A DNA stretch of 64,000 nt, taken from the NCBI GenBank assembly GCA_052148715.1, contig JBKQHQ010000230.1, forward strand, positions 1-64,000, given 5' to 3'. The first letter of the stretch is position 1. Each line of letters begins with the position of its first letter. This DNA comes from JBKQHQ01 sp052148715. Lineage in GTDB: Bacteria; Pseudomonadota; Alphaproteobacteria; Rhizobiales; Xanthobacteraceae. The notes under the pieces are model-generated. The model was given only the letters and a program-made list of their open reading frames with translations, was not told the origin of the DNA and searched no databases. The position numbers were made by a program, and so were the translations under genes. Below are positions 8,555 through 16,496 of the stretch, in pieces.

Positions 8555-9897
8555 TTCAAGGGATCGGCTTTGACCCAGCGGCCACCCTTATATTCCAGGA
8601 TTTCGATGTCGCCCGCCGCCAGGCCGATGTGGCGCGACTTGCTGAAATGCAGTGTCTGGACGCTCAGGATCGGCGTTTGCTCGAGATAGTCACGAACGGC
8701 GGCCGCGTTACGCGGATCGTCGACATTGCGCAGAACCGCTTCGGCCGTATCGGCAAGCGCCACGCCGTTCAAGGTGAGCTGATCGACGTTGTCCTGTTTC
8801 CATTTCTTGTAGCCGTCGGTGACATAGGCAACGCGCTGGCGCTCGCCGGCATCGGCGAGGAGCTCCGGCGCCAGCGCCTTCATGGCGGTGCCGAGGAGGC
8901 GCGGCGGCATGTCGTTCTTGATCAGGTTGAGGAAGGAATCGGAGATGTTGGCATAGCTGACCAGCAGCGGCTGGGTGAGACCGAGATTGCTAAAGCTCTT
9001 GACCACGGTCGCGGCGCCGCCGCCGGAATAGTTCGAGTAGATCAGCGGGATGCCTTCCTTGGCCACATTGGCGAGCTGGATCGAGGCATCGTTGGCGCGC
9101 AGGTCGATCCGCGCCAGATCGTATTGGATGCCGGCCTTCGGGAAGACCGCGGCGGCGCTCGCCACGCCGACCTCGCCGCTCGCGTCGGTGGAGGCGATCA
9201 TCGCCAACCGGTCCTTCTTGTTGGCGACCAGATAGTCGGCGATCGCCTGCGTGATGTCGCGATCGGATGCGCTGGTTTGGAATACGAAGGTCGCGGGATC
9301 GGGCATGACGTTCGGTGACGGGGTGACCATCACCGGTCCGTTCTGCAGGAGCGGCATCACGGCGCGAATGGGGCCCGTCACCGATGCGTTGAGCAGCAGA
9401 AGGCTTCCCTTGGCGATTAGGTCGCGGCCGCAGGTCACCGCCTTATCGGGGCTGCCTTCGTCGTTGCAGCTGATGATCTGCACCGGGCGGCCGCGAATGC
9501 CTCCCTTGGCATTGACGTCCTGCTCCCACCATTGCAGCGCCAGCATCTGACGCGCGCCTACGGTGGCAATCGGACCAGTTGTCGGTGCAATCAGCCCGAT
9601 AATGAACGGCTCGGCCGCATCGGCGCTCGTGCCCGCGAGCGACGCGAGCAAGGCGATCACCAAACCGAATCCGTAATCACGCGTAGGGTGGGCAAAGGCG
9701 GCCGCGAAGTTTCGTTTGATGCACGGCGTTGCGCCCGCCGTGCCCACGCGGTCGGGCTCTGCCAAAGAAGGGGTGAGCTCACGCCCCATCGCGTGGGCAC
9801 GGCGGAATACGCGCCATGCCAGCGCGCTCGGGCCTCGGCCGCCTTTGCCCACCCTACGCCGCGTCGTTCTCATCGGAACCAGCTCCAGGCGCTTCAT
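8551..9897 (-). CDS. HAAT-family ABC transporter substrate-binding protein with REP-element-encoded N-terminal insertion
   Basis: 448 residues; the mature part (from about 97: EPFIIGLIAPTTGPIATVGA) is a type I periplasmic binding fold of the LivK/AmiC kind, ending in the usual IEYKGGRWV-like strand (ILEYKGGRWVKAD). The ATG at 9897 overlaps the UbiD stop as ATGA, like every junction of this operon, so it is likely the true start. Between that start (MKRLELVPMRTT) and the hydrophobic signal core (GLVIALLASLAGTSADA, about 78-94) lie about 60 residues encoded by an inserted palindromic repeat (9681-9859), read in frame. Without the insert a normal signal peptide would remain. Whether the elongated leader still exports the protein is unknown. 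Confidence 0.88.
   Translation of the reverse strand: MKRLELVPMRTTRRRVGKGGRGPSALAWRVFRRAHAMGRELTPSLAEPDRVGTAGATPCIKRNFAAAFAHPTRDYGFGLVIALLASLAGTSADAAEPFIIGLIAPTTGPIATVGARQMLALQWWEQDVNAKGGIRGRPVQIISCNDEGSPDKAVTCGRDLIAKGSLLLLNASVTGPIRAVMPLLQNGPVMVTPSPNVMPDPATFVFQTSASDRDITQAIADYLVANKKDRLAMIASTDASGEVGVASAAAVFPKAGIQYDLARIDLRANDASIQLANVAKEGIPLIYSNYSGGGAATVVKSFSNLGLTQPLLVSYANISDSFLNLIKNDMPPRLLGTAMKALAPELLADAGERQRVAYVTDGYKKWKQDNVDQLTLNGVALADTAEAVLRNVDDPRNAAAVRDYLEQTPILSVQTLHFSKSRHIGLAAGDIEILEYKGGRWVKADPLK
9681..9859. repeat. REPIN-like palindromic repeat, transposase-free copy, inside a coding region
   Basis: 179 bp bounded by near-perfect inverted repeats: left end GCGTAGGGTGGGCAAAGG and the same sequence inverted at the right end (...CCTTTGCCCACCCTACGC pattern at 9842-9859). 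Each half also contains the core GCCGTGCCCACGCG, again inverted between halves. The two halves match the segments flanking the transposase gene at 14254-14784, so this looks like its non-autonomous partner. It interrupts the leader of the binding-protein gene in frame. Confidence 0.85.
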
Positions 9898-11429
9898 GAT
9901 GTTCCTCCCGTCAGGTTATATCGGCCGTCGGCGAGACGCCCCAGACGCCCGGATCGATACAATTCGTCGAATACGCGGAGCACCTCGCGGCCGTCCTTAG
10001 TTCCGACCGCGCTCATAAGGTCGAGGAAGGTCGCGGGTCCGTCGCGCAGGACCTCTTCAACGGTGCGCCGCGGCGCCGGCTTCAGCTTCGGCGCATCGGG
10101 GATCGCATATTCGAACGTGCCGCCGCGGCCAAAAGGTTTTGTGCAATCAAACCCGGCCTTCGCGCCGACCCGGCTGCCGTCGAGCGAGGGATCGATCGGC
10201 ACCGCGCGGAAGGCAGAGGCGACGACGAAGTCGCGGTCGGCCTGAAACCGCGTCGCCAGCGCCCAATCGATCTGCTCGTCGGAAAAGACATCGACGTCCT
10301 CGTCGACCACGAACACATGCTTGACGTCGCCCAAGGAGCTGAAGACCGCCGCGATGGCGTTACGTGCTTCGCCCGGATAGCGCTGCCGCAGCGAGACGCG
10401 CACGTTATACATGCCGCCGCAGGACGGCGTGCAGCAGACCGCGATCGGCTCACGGATGGCCTGCTGCAGCGCGTTCCAGACCGTCGCCTCGGTCTTGGCG
10501 GCGGCGAGCTGGGCGGTGTCGGTGCGGCCGATCTGCCGGCCACCGATGGTCACCGTCTGAAAAAGCGCGTCGCGCCGATGCGTGACCGCGGTCAGATGGA
10601 AGACCGGATTGTTTTTCAGAATGCCGTAATAGCCGACATATTCGCCGTAGGGACCTTCCGGCTCGACCAGCCCGCGCGGGTCGAGATAGCCCTCGAGCAC
10701 CAGTTCGGCATCGGCCGGCACATAGACGTCGACCGTGACGCATTTGACGATCGGGACCGGCGCCGCACGCAGCGCCCCGAGAACGTGCAACTCGTCCATC
10801 GGCGGCGTCGCTGCGACGGCGGCCAAAAAATCCGTCGGGTGACTTCCGACCGTGAACGCCACCGGCAGGGGCTTGCCGGCAGCGACTGCCGTCTCATAGA
10901 GCGCACGCAGATCGCTCGGGGCGTTGAGGTCGATGCCGGCGCTGTGTGGCCCGCGCAGCATCATCCGGCGGCATCCGAGATTGGTCCATCCGGTCGCCGG
11001 ATTGCGGGCGAAATCGATGCTGGCCGAAATATAGGGGGCACCGTCGAGCGAATGCTGCAAATGGACCGGCAGCGCCGTGAGATCGGCGTCGCTGCCGGTG
11101 AGCACCACCTGCTGCACCGGCGCCTCGTTCGCCGCGACCTCGATCGGCGCATGCGGCTCGCGCAGTCTTGCACGCAGCGCCGTGGCGAAGTCCGCTTCAT
11201 CGGTGCCGAGCGCAAGCGCGAGCCGGCGGCGCGCACCCATGATATTGCCGACGAGCTCGGTGCGCTCGGGGCCGACGGCGCGAAACCAGACCGCCTTCGG
11301 ATTGCCGTCGAGGACTGCGGCGATGTCGATCAGGTCGATCGGAGCGTCGTGCACCATGCAGTCGCGCTGCTGCACGAGCAGCTCGACGAAACGGCGCAGG
11401 CGAAATTTTTCGGTGTCGGCTTCGGTCAT
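9894..11429 (-). CDS. UbiD-family decarboxylase
   Basis: 511 residues. Family features are FRLRRFVELL at the N-terminus, the RRMMLRGPHSAGIDL segment with the conserved Arg, and PEGPYGEYVGYYG, the Glu-containing prenyl-FMN/metal-binding and catalytic motif. UbiD enzymes carry out reversible non-oxidative (de)carboxylation of aromatic or alpha,beta-unsaturated acids with prenylated FMN. The ATG at 11429 overlaps the ligase stop (ATGA); 68 upstream codons are ligase sequence in another frame. No UbiX flavin prenyltransferase is encoded in the window, so the cofactor must come from elsewhere. Likely substrates are carboxylates imported by the Liv system, but none can be named. Confidence 0.92.
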   Translation of the reverse strand: MTEADTEKFRLRRFVELLVQQRDCMVHDAPIDLIDIAAVLDGNPKAVWFRAVGPERTELVGNIMGARRRLALALGTDEADFATALRARLREPHAPIEVAANEAPVQQVVLTGSDADLTALPVHLQHSLDGAPYISASIDFARNPATGWTNLGCRRMMLRGPHSAGIDLNAPSDLRALYETAVAAGKPLPVAFTVGSHPTDFLAAVAATPPMDELHVLGALRAAPVPIVKCVTVDVYVPADAELVLEGYLDPRGLVEPEGPYGEYVGYYGILKNNPVFHLTAVTHRRDALFQTVTIGGRQIGRTDTAQLAAAKTEATVWNALQQAIREPIAVCCTPSCGGMYNVRVSLRQRYPGEARNAIAAVFSSLGDVKHVFVVDEDVDVFSDEQIDWALATRFQADRDFVVASAFRAVPIDPSLDGSRVGAKAGFDCTKPFGRGGTFEYAIPDAPKLKPAPRRTVEEVLRDGPATFLDLMSAVGTKDGREVLRVFDELYRSGRLGRLADGRYNLTGGTS

Positions 11430-12928
11430 GATGCTTTCGGACAGTAGGAGGCGCGCAGCACGGCCTTGGCGATCTTGCCCGGCCCGCTCCTCGGCAGAGC
11501 TTCGCGCGCAAACTCGATCACTTTGGGGATCTTGAAGCCGCCGATGCGGCTGCGGCAATGCTCGATCAATTCCGCTTGCGTGACGATCGCCTCGGCATTG
11601 AGAAACACAACGGCCCGGACCTCTTCGCCCCACTGCGGGCTCGGAACGCCGAACACCGCGGCCTCCGCCACCGCCGGATGCTCGAGGAGGGCATTTTCAA
11701 CCTCGGTCGGATAAACGTTTTCGCCCCCGGTGATGATCATATCCTTCTTGCGGCCGACAATAGCGTAATGGCCGTGCGCATCGCAGACGCCGAGATCGCC
11801 GGTGTAATACCAGCCGTCGCGGATGGCGGCGTCCGTCGCCGGCTTATTGCGCCAGTATCCCGCCATGATTTTCGGCCCGCCCACGATGATCTCGCCGATC
11901 TCTCCTGCCGGCAGCGCATTGCCGGCGTCATCGACGATGCGAACCTGGACCAGCGGATCGGGTTGCCCGACCGAGTTGCGCCAAGACTTGCCGCGGACGT
12001 CGCGGGGGAACTGCTGAAACACGCCGCCGGATGTTTCCGTCGTGCCGTAGGATTGGACCAGCGGACAGCCGAAAGCGGCCATGCAGCGTCGGTACACGGG
12101 CTCGGGCATGGGCGAGCCGCCGTAGGCGATGCGGTCGAGCGAGCGCAGGTCGTAGGCCGCGACATCCGATCCGCGCACGATCATGTCTAGCAGCGTCGGC
12201 GGCAGCGCGACCTTGGTCACGCAATGGGTTTGCACGTCTGCACAGAACCGAGCGGGATCAAAATGGCCGGTGAGGTGCCTGCCGCCGACCATCACCAGGC
12301 CCCAAGTGACGGAGGCATCGACCAGGTGGAACATGGGCGCCGCGTGGAACCAGACGTCCTCCAGGCAGAGGTCGAGCGTGATGATGGAGTCGAGCGCGGT
12401 GGCGATCAGGTTCTGGTGTGTGAGGCACGCGCCCTTGGGCTCGCCCGTCGTGCCGCTGGTGAAGAAAATTTGTGCGACGGCGGACGGTTCGCGTGCGATT
12501 GGCGTGTCCAGCATCGGCCCGGACGCCGCCAGGCGCTCATAGGCATTGGGGGCGCCCGGCGGTTGCGCGTCGTCCCAGGTGATCATGGGGATGGTCGTTG
12601 GCCCGTCGCTGGACGCAAACAGCAATCGGGCTTCGGTCAGATCGAGGATTCGGCTAATCTCGCTCGCGGCGAGCCGAATGTTCAGCGGCACGAGCACGAG
12701 GCCGGCCCAGGCGCAGGCGAGGTTGAGCTCCAGGTAGCGAAAGCTGTTGCGGCCAAGCAGCGCGACGCGGTCTCCCGGCTGCAACCCCTGGGCGCGCAAT
12801 GCCCCGGCAATGCGCATCGCGCGCGAGCAAAGCTCGGCGTACGACAGCGCGACCGGTCCCTGGATCACGGCCGGCCGTTCCGCAAACAGGGTCGCGGCCC
12901 GCTCCAGAATGGCTGCAAGCGAAAACAT
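11426..12928 (-). CDS. Acyl-CoA synthetase / AMP-dependent CoA ligase
   Basis: 500 residues of the ANL adenylating family. IFFTSGTTGEPKGACLTH is the AMP-binding P-loop, SYGTTETSGG the A5-type motif, GWYYTGDLG the hinge-region motif, and IITGGENVYPTEVENAL with PRSGPGKIAK the C-terminal lid and catalytic Lys. It activates a carboxylic acid with ATP and CoA. As first gene of an operon that also carries UbiD, a Liv importer and an enoyl-CoA hydratase, it most likely activates the imported acid. Transcription starts in the 92-bp gap shared with the divergent regulator. Confidence 0.93.
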   Translation of the reverse strand: MFSLAAILERAATLFAERPAVIQGPVALSYAELCSRAMRIAGALRAQGLQPGDRVALLGRNSFRYLELNLACAWAGLVLVPLNIRLAASEISRILDLTEARLLFASSDGPTTIPMITWDDAQPPGAPNAYERLAASGPMLDTPIAREPSAVAQIFFTSGTTGEPKGACLTHQNLIATALDSIITLDLCLEDVWFHAAPMFHLVDASVTWGLVMVGGRHLTGHFDPARFCADVQTHCVTKVALPPTLLDMIVRGSDVAAYDLRSLDRIAYGGSPMPEPVYRRCMAAFGCPLVQSYGTTETSGGVFQQFPRDVRGKSWRNSVGQPDPLVQVRIVDDAGNALPAGEIGEIIVGGPKIMAGYWRNKPATDAAIRDGWYYTGDLGVCDAHGHYAIVGRKKDMIITGGENVYPTEVENALLEHPAVAEAAVFGVPSPQWGEEVRAVVFLNAEAIVTQAELIEHCRSRIGGFKIPKVIEFAREALPRSGPGKIAKAVLRASYCPKAS

Positions 12929-13020
12929 CGCGGCGGACTCTCCGCTTCCTATGTCAAAACCGCGTCAAATATTTATAATGACAGGAAAATTCGGGAGGAA
13001 GCCAAATTCGGGAGGAAGCG
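12929..13020. promoter_or_regulatory. Divergent promoter region with tandem 17-bp repeat carrying two ribosome binding sites
   Basis: This short gap separates the catabolic operon from its likely regulator. A TATAAT hexamer on the + strand lies at 12974-12979 in an AT-rich patch. Immediately before the regulator ATG, a 17-bp unit (AAATTCGGGAGGAAGCC) at 12987-13003 is repeated at 13004-13020 with one change, so two GGGAGG ribosome binding sites stand in tandem; the second is correctly spaced. The arms TGTCA (12952-12956) and TGACA (12978-12982) could form an operator, which is speculation. Confidence 0.5.
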
Positions 13021-14124
13021 ATGGCCGCCAAGGGCCAAGTGCAAGTCAAGTTGCTGGGTGGACTGTGCCTGACGGGCCCGGAGGGCGTCGAGCGGAAGTT
13101 GCCGACCCGCAAAGCCCGGGCGCTCGCGGCCTACCTTGCGATGCATCGCGGCCGGCGCCTGCATCGCGCGAAGCTTGCGGCCTTGCTGTGGCGCGACGAG
13201 GAAGGCGGGAACGCCGCGCGTCACAGCCTGCGTCAGGCGCTCGTCTCCATTCGTGAGGCGCTCGGAGGCGCGGTGATCATCGGCGAGGACGAATGGGTGA
13301 GTTGCAGCACCGCCGCGGTGACGGTCGACGCCATTGAGTTCGAGCATCTGACGCGGGCGCAAACATTCGAGGCGTCGGAAAAGGCGGAGCAGCTTTACCG
13401 CGGCGACTTTCTTGATGGTTTTGAGACCGGACAGCCCGGCTATGACGAGTGGCTGATGTTCGAACGGGAGCGGCTGCGCGAGCTCGCCCGCCGCAACCTC
13501 GGCCGTCTGCTGCTGCAGCGGATTGTTGCTCCCGAGCTCGACGCGGCGCTCGCGACCGCGCGGCAGATGATCCGCTTGGATCCGTTGGATGAGGCCGCGC
13601 ATCGCTCGCTGATGCGGCTCTATGTTCGGCAAGGACGCCGGCCGCAGGCGGTGCACCACTTCCACGGCCTCTCGCGCTTGCTGCGCCAGGAGCTCGGTGT
13701 CGGACCCGACGACGAATCGGTCGCGCTCTACGAGGAAATCCGCTGCGCGCCACCCGGCGCCAACACGCCCGCCTCCTTGGATCGATCGATCTTCGTGCTC
13801 GAGCAACTGCCCTATTGCGTCGTCGTGACCGATCTCGCCAACCGCATCGTCGGCTGGAACAAGATCGCCGAGCAGCAACTCGGCTTCACCAAGGACGACC
13901 TGTCGGGTCATTCGCCGACGCTGCTTTACGCGCCGGCCCGCGACCAGCGGCTGGCCGATCAGATTTTCAAGCTGGCGCTGGCGAACGGCAAATGGTCGCA
14001 GCGGGTCAAGCTGCTGTCGAAGGACGGGCGCGTGCATCACCAGATCCGCACCGTCACGCCGTTGCACGATCGCGGCGGGCAGCTCATCGGCGCCTTCGGC
14101 GTCGGCACGCCCTGCGGCATGTAG
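13021..14124 (+). CDS. SARP/BTAD-type transcriptional regulator with C-terminal PAS domain
   Basis: 367 residues. Residues ~8-95 form an OmpR-like winged helix of the SARP type (VKLLGGLCLTG, LPTRKARALAAYLAM, LAALLWRDEE, ARHSLRQALVSIREALG). Residues ~100-240 are the bacterial transcriptional activator helical repeats (YRGDFLDGF, WLMFERERLRELA, LIRLDPLDEAAHRSLM-like). Residues ~255-365 are a PAS domain (PYCVVVTDLANRIVGWNKIA). There is no ATPase domain, so it is a compact one-component sensor in which PAS may bind a small ligand. It is divergent from the CoA-ligase/UbiD/Liv operon and is the obvious candidate to control it. A tandem ribosome binding site precedes the ATG. Confidence 0.87.
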   Translation: MAAKGQVQVKLLGGLCLTGPEGVERKLPTRKARALAAYLAMHRGRRLHRAKLAALLWRDEEGGNAARHSLRQALVSIREALGGAVIIGEDEWVSCSTAAVTVDAIEFEHLTRAQTFEASEKAEQLYRGDFLDGFETGQPGYDEWLMFERERLRELARRNLGRLLLQRIVAPELDAALATARQMIRLDPLDEAAHRSLMRLYVRQGRRPQAVHHFHGLSRLLRQELGVGPDDESVALYEEIRCAPPGANTPASLDRSIFVLEQLPYCVVVTDLANRIVGWNKIAEQQLGFTKDDLSGHSPTLLYAPARDQRLADQIFKLALANGKWSQRVKLLSKDGRVHHQIRTVTPLHDRGGQLIGAFGVGTPCGM

Positions 14125-14143
14125 TTGCAGTGAGATCGGCGCA

Positions 14144-14212
14144 GCGTAGGGTGGGCAAAGGCGGCCCCTGAATTCGATTGATGCACAGCGCCGGGTCCGC
14201 CGTGCCCACGCG
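14144..14212. repeat. REP half-element, left flank of the transposase gene
   Basis: Begins GCGTAGGGTGGGCAAAGGCG and ends GCCGTGCCCACGCG, aligning over its whole length with the left half of the repeat at 9681-9859 and, in inverted orientation, with the segment at 14887-14955 on the other side of the transposase gene. It starts 20 nt after the stop of the regulator gene. Confidence 0.8.
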
Positions 14213-14253
14213 TTGTGCCGACGCGCAGCCGAGAATGATAATATAATTCCGCC

Positions 14254-14784
14254 ATGTCGCGATATCGTCGTGCCAAGATCGAAGGCGGCGTCTTTTTCTT
14301 CACCGTGACTCTGGCTGATCGCTCAAGCGATCTCCTGGTGCGGCACATCGATCGGTTGCGACGGATCTACTCATCCATTCAACAACGCTTTCCATTTGAG
14401 ACGATCGCCATTTGTGTGCTGCCGGACCACCTGCACGCTCTGTGGTCGCTGCCGGAAGGCGATGCGGACTTTCCCCTGTGCTGGAGCCTGATCAAGAGCG
14501 GTTTTTCGCGCGGGCTCGCCAGTGATGCACGGCGAACCCAAAGCAAGATCGCCAAGCGCGAGAAGGGAATCTGGCAGCGCCGCTATTGGGAGCACGTCAT
14601 CCGCCACGAGGACGATCTGGAGCGCCATGTCGACTACATTCACTTCAATCCCGTAAAGCATGGGTACGTGTCGAAGGTTTGCGACTGGCCGCACAGCAGT
14701 TTCCGCCGCTATGTCGCGCGCGGGCTCTTGCCCGTGGACTGGGGCGGCGATGTAAAGGAAATCACGGGCACATTCGGCGAATGA
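14254..14784 (+). CDS. REP-associated tyrosine transposase (IS200/Y1 family, RAYT)
   Basis: 176 residues. CVLPDHLHALWSLPEGD carries the HUH metal-binding pair (His-Leu-His), and GIWQRRYWEHVIRHEDDLE followed by HVDYIHFNPVKHGYV and WPHSSFRRYV is the C-terminal signature of RAYT proteins. Such enzymes nick single-stranded DNA at REP hairpins. The length is usual for the family and no frameshift is seen, so the protein may be active. It lies between two inverted REP halves that match the repeat at 9681-9859. Confidence 0.92.
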   Translation: MSRYRRAKIEGGVFFFTVTLADRSSDLLVRHIDRLRRIYSSIQQRFPFETIAICVLPDHLHALWSLPEGDADFPLCWSLIKSGFSRGLASDARRTQSKIAKREKGIWQRRYWEHVIRHEDDLERHVDYIHFNPVKHGYVSKVCDWPHSSFRRYVARGLLPVDWGGDVKEITGTFGE

Positions 14785-14849
14785 ATGTGGCGTGTACGTT
14801 GGGCACGGCGCTACGCGACTAGCCACCTACAGCTTATGTGGCGGTACGT

Positions 14850-14955
14850 TGAGGCTGACTTCATTTGCGCTTTGGCGAAGCCCGACCGCGTGGGCACGGC
14901 GGACCGGGCGCCGTGCACCCATCGAAAGTCTTGGGGCCGCCTTTGCCCACCCTAC
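14850..14955. repeat. REP half-element, right flank of the transposase gene
   Basis: Segment 14887-14955 (CGCGTGGGCACGGCGG ... CCTTTGCCCACCCTAC) is the inverted counterpart of 14144-14212. The preceding 37 bases (CTTTGGCGAAGCCCGACCG) match the central spacer of the full repeat at 9681-9859, so this side keeps more of the spacer. It ends 14 nt before the stop codon of the following minus-strand gene, so it may also influence the 3' end of that transcript. Confidence 0.8.
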
Positions 14956-14968
14956 CGCGACCGTGATT

Positions 14969-16363
14969 CTACTTCGCCATTCCTTCGATGAGGGATTTGA
15001 GATCATCCACCGCATCGATCGCCCAAATTTGTCGGGCCAATTCGGTCGCCCGTTCGTCGCCGAGCGATGGCGCGACCAGGCCGTGAAACTTGGCGCGCAG
15101 TCGATCGTCGTCGAGCGGAAGAAGACGTGAGCCCAGCGCCTCCTCGACCTGCCGCGTGAAGGTGCCGCGCGCGGTCGTGACCGTCACCCGCGCCGGCCGC
15201 CGCTGCGGATAGAGGCGGTCGATCTCCGGCGGGGCTGTGACGTGCAACTTCGACGCCAAGGCGGCGAGCAACGGATCGTCTCGGACGGGGTTGGTGAAAT
15301 GCTCAAGCTTGATGGCGCGGAAACGTAAAGCGAGCGCCATCAGATAGGGAAAGCTCAGTTGGGCGCTGGCGAAATCATCCCACCGTGTGTGCGCGTGCTC
15401 GGCGGCGATGGCATAGGTCTCGACATCGACGCGCTCGACCGCCTCGGTCACGACGGCCTCAGCCTCGAGGATTTCCAGCAACGCCTCGATCGAGGGCTGG
15501 ATGTGCCGGCAGCACGGATAGGGTTTGATGTAGCAATCGGTGATGCCGAACGGAACCACGGGAGGCAGCGCAACGGCGCGCGCCTTTTCCGGCCGGCCAA
15601 AGGCGAAAGCCTGCATGAATCCGTCCCGCGCCTCGATCACGCCCGGCGGCCCCTGCACGCCGCGCTCGGCCAAGAGCGCGGCCTGCAACCCTTCGCGGGA
15701 GGCATGGCCGGCGTGGAGGCGTTTTATGTCGGCGCCACCGTTGACGAAGGCGAAGAGGCCCGCGGCGCTGCTCGCCGCAATGCCGAGCGCATTGCCGAGT
15801 TGATCGGCGGAAAGACCGCGCAGCTTTCCGACCGCCATGGCGACACCGAGCACGCCGGCCGCTCCGGTTGGATGAAATCCACGCTGACGCAGGTCCGGAT
15901 GGCAGGCGCGCGCGATGGCGATCGCACTCTCGTAGCCGGCGACCACGGCCTCCAGCAAAATTTTGCCGCCGGCCCCGCTCGCATAAGCGACCGCGAGCGC
16001 CGCCGGCAGCACGACGCAGCCCGGATGCACCGAGCCTTGGCGGTAGCCATCGTCGAGCTCCATGCCGTGCGCTGCGGTGCCGCCAAGGAAAGCGGCATCG
16101 AGCAGATCGGCGCGGCGCGCGCGCCCCGGGACCGGAATGTCTCCGGCGGCACGGACATTGGCCAGCATCGCCTCGGCGCGGGTGGCGACATCTCCGCCGG
16201 CGCCGGCGATGAGCACACCGATCGAATCCAGAATGTGGCGCCGCGCGTAGTGCCGGACCTCCGCCGACAGCGCCGCGTAGCGCAGACCGCTGACGAAGCC
16301 GAGCAACGCTTGGCTTGCCCCGGCCGCGGGATGCAGCGTGTGCACGGCTTCGGCTTGTGACAT
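14969..16363 (-). CDS. MmgE/PrpD family protein
   Basis: 464 residues. Family features include FVSGLRYAALSAEVRHYARRHILDSIG-like opening segments, GTAAHGMELDDGYRQGSVHPG around the active site, HPTGAAGVLGVAMAVGKL, and CCRHIQPSIEALLE. The family comprises 2-methylcitrate dehydratase (PrpD), cis-aconitate decarboxylase-like and immune-responsive-gene-1-like enzymes, all acting on small polycarboxylates; the exact reaction cannot be assigned. The ATG at 16363 was chosen because the 95-codon extension has no similarity. A second family member, frameshifted and Tat-exported, lies at 59425-60868. Confidence 0.88.
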   Translation of the reverse strand: MSQAEAVHTLHPAAGASQALLGFVSGLRYAALSAEVRHYARRHILDSIGVLIAGAGGDVATRAEAMLANVRAAGDIPVPGRARRADLLDAAFLGGTAAHGMELDDGYRQGSVHPGCVVLPAALAVAYASGAGGKILLEAVVAGYESAIAIARACHPDLRQRGFHPTGAAGVLGVAMAVGKLRGLSADQLGNALGIAASSAAGLFAFVNGGADIKRLHAGHASREGLQAALLAERGVQGPPGVIEARDGFMQAFAFGRPEKARAVALPPVVPFGITDCYIKPYPCCRHIQPSIEALLEILEAEAVVTEAVERVDVETYAIAAEHAHTRWDDFASAQLSFPYLMALALRFRAIKLEHFTNPVRDDPLLAALASKLHVTAPPEIDRLYPQRRPARVTVTTARGTFTRQVEEALGSRLLPLDDDRLRAKFHGLVAPSLGDERATELARQIWAIDAVDDLKSLIEGMAK

Positions 16364-16496
16364 TCGGAGGGTCCCTCTTCGAGTGGGTCGCTTGGCTCGT
16401 TGATCCGCGCCCGCGTTGTGGGATTGTTGCGTCAGGAGAGCAGGAGAGGGGATGATCGTCAACAACATCCTCTCCGCCAATCCAGCTGGCATCGCG

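Larger units (their letters stand above)
14144..14955 (+). mobile_element. REP-associated transposase element (RAYT flanked by inverted REP halves)
   Basis: A Y1-type transposase gene (14254-14784) sits between two inverted copies of the same ~70-bp palindromic sequence. The arrangement is that of a REPIN in which the transposase gene occupies the spacer, and a 179-bp version without the gene is found 4.3 kb away at 9681-9859. RAYT proteins are known to be tied to REP sequences and are usually single copy and domesticated rather than selfish; whether this one still moves is not visible. Confidence 0.75.

Noticed and set aside
6636..8689. Two long plus-strand frames antisense to the Liv genes
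   Set aside because: Low-complexity Arg/Asp/Glu-rich translations without domains, opposite well-supported transporter genes.
10317..11447. 376-codon plus-strand frame antisense to UbiD
   Set aside because: No domain or start signal; UbiD motifs on the other strand are decisive.
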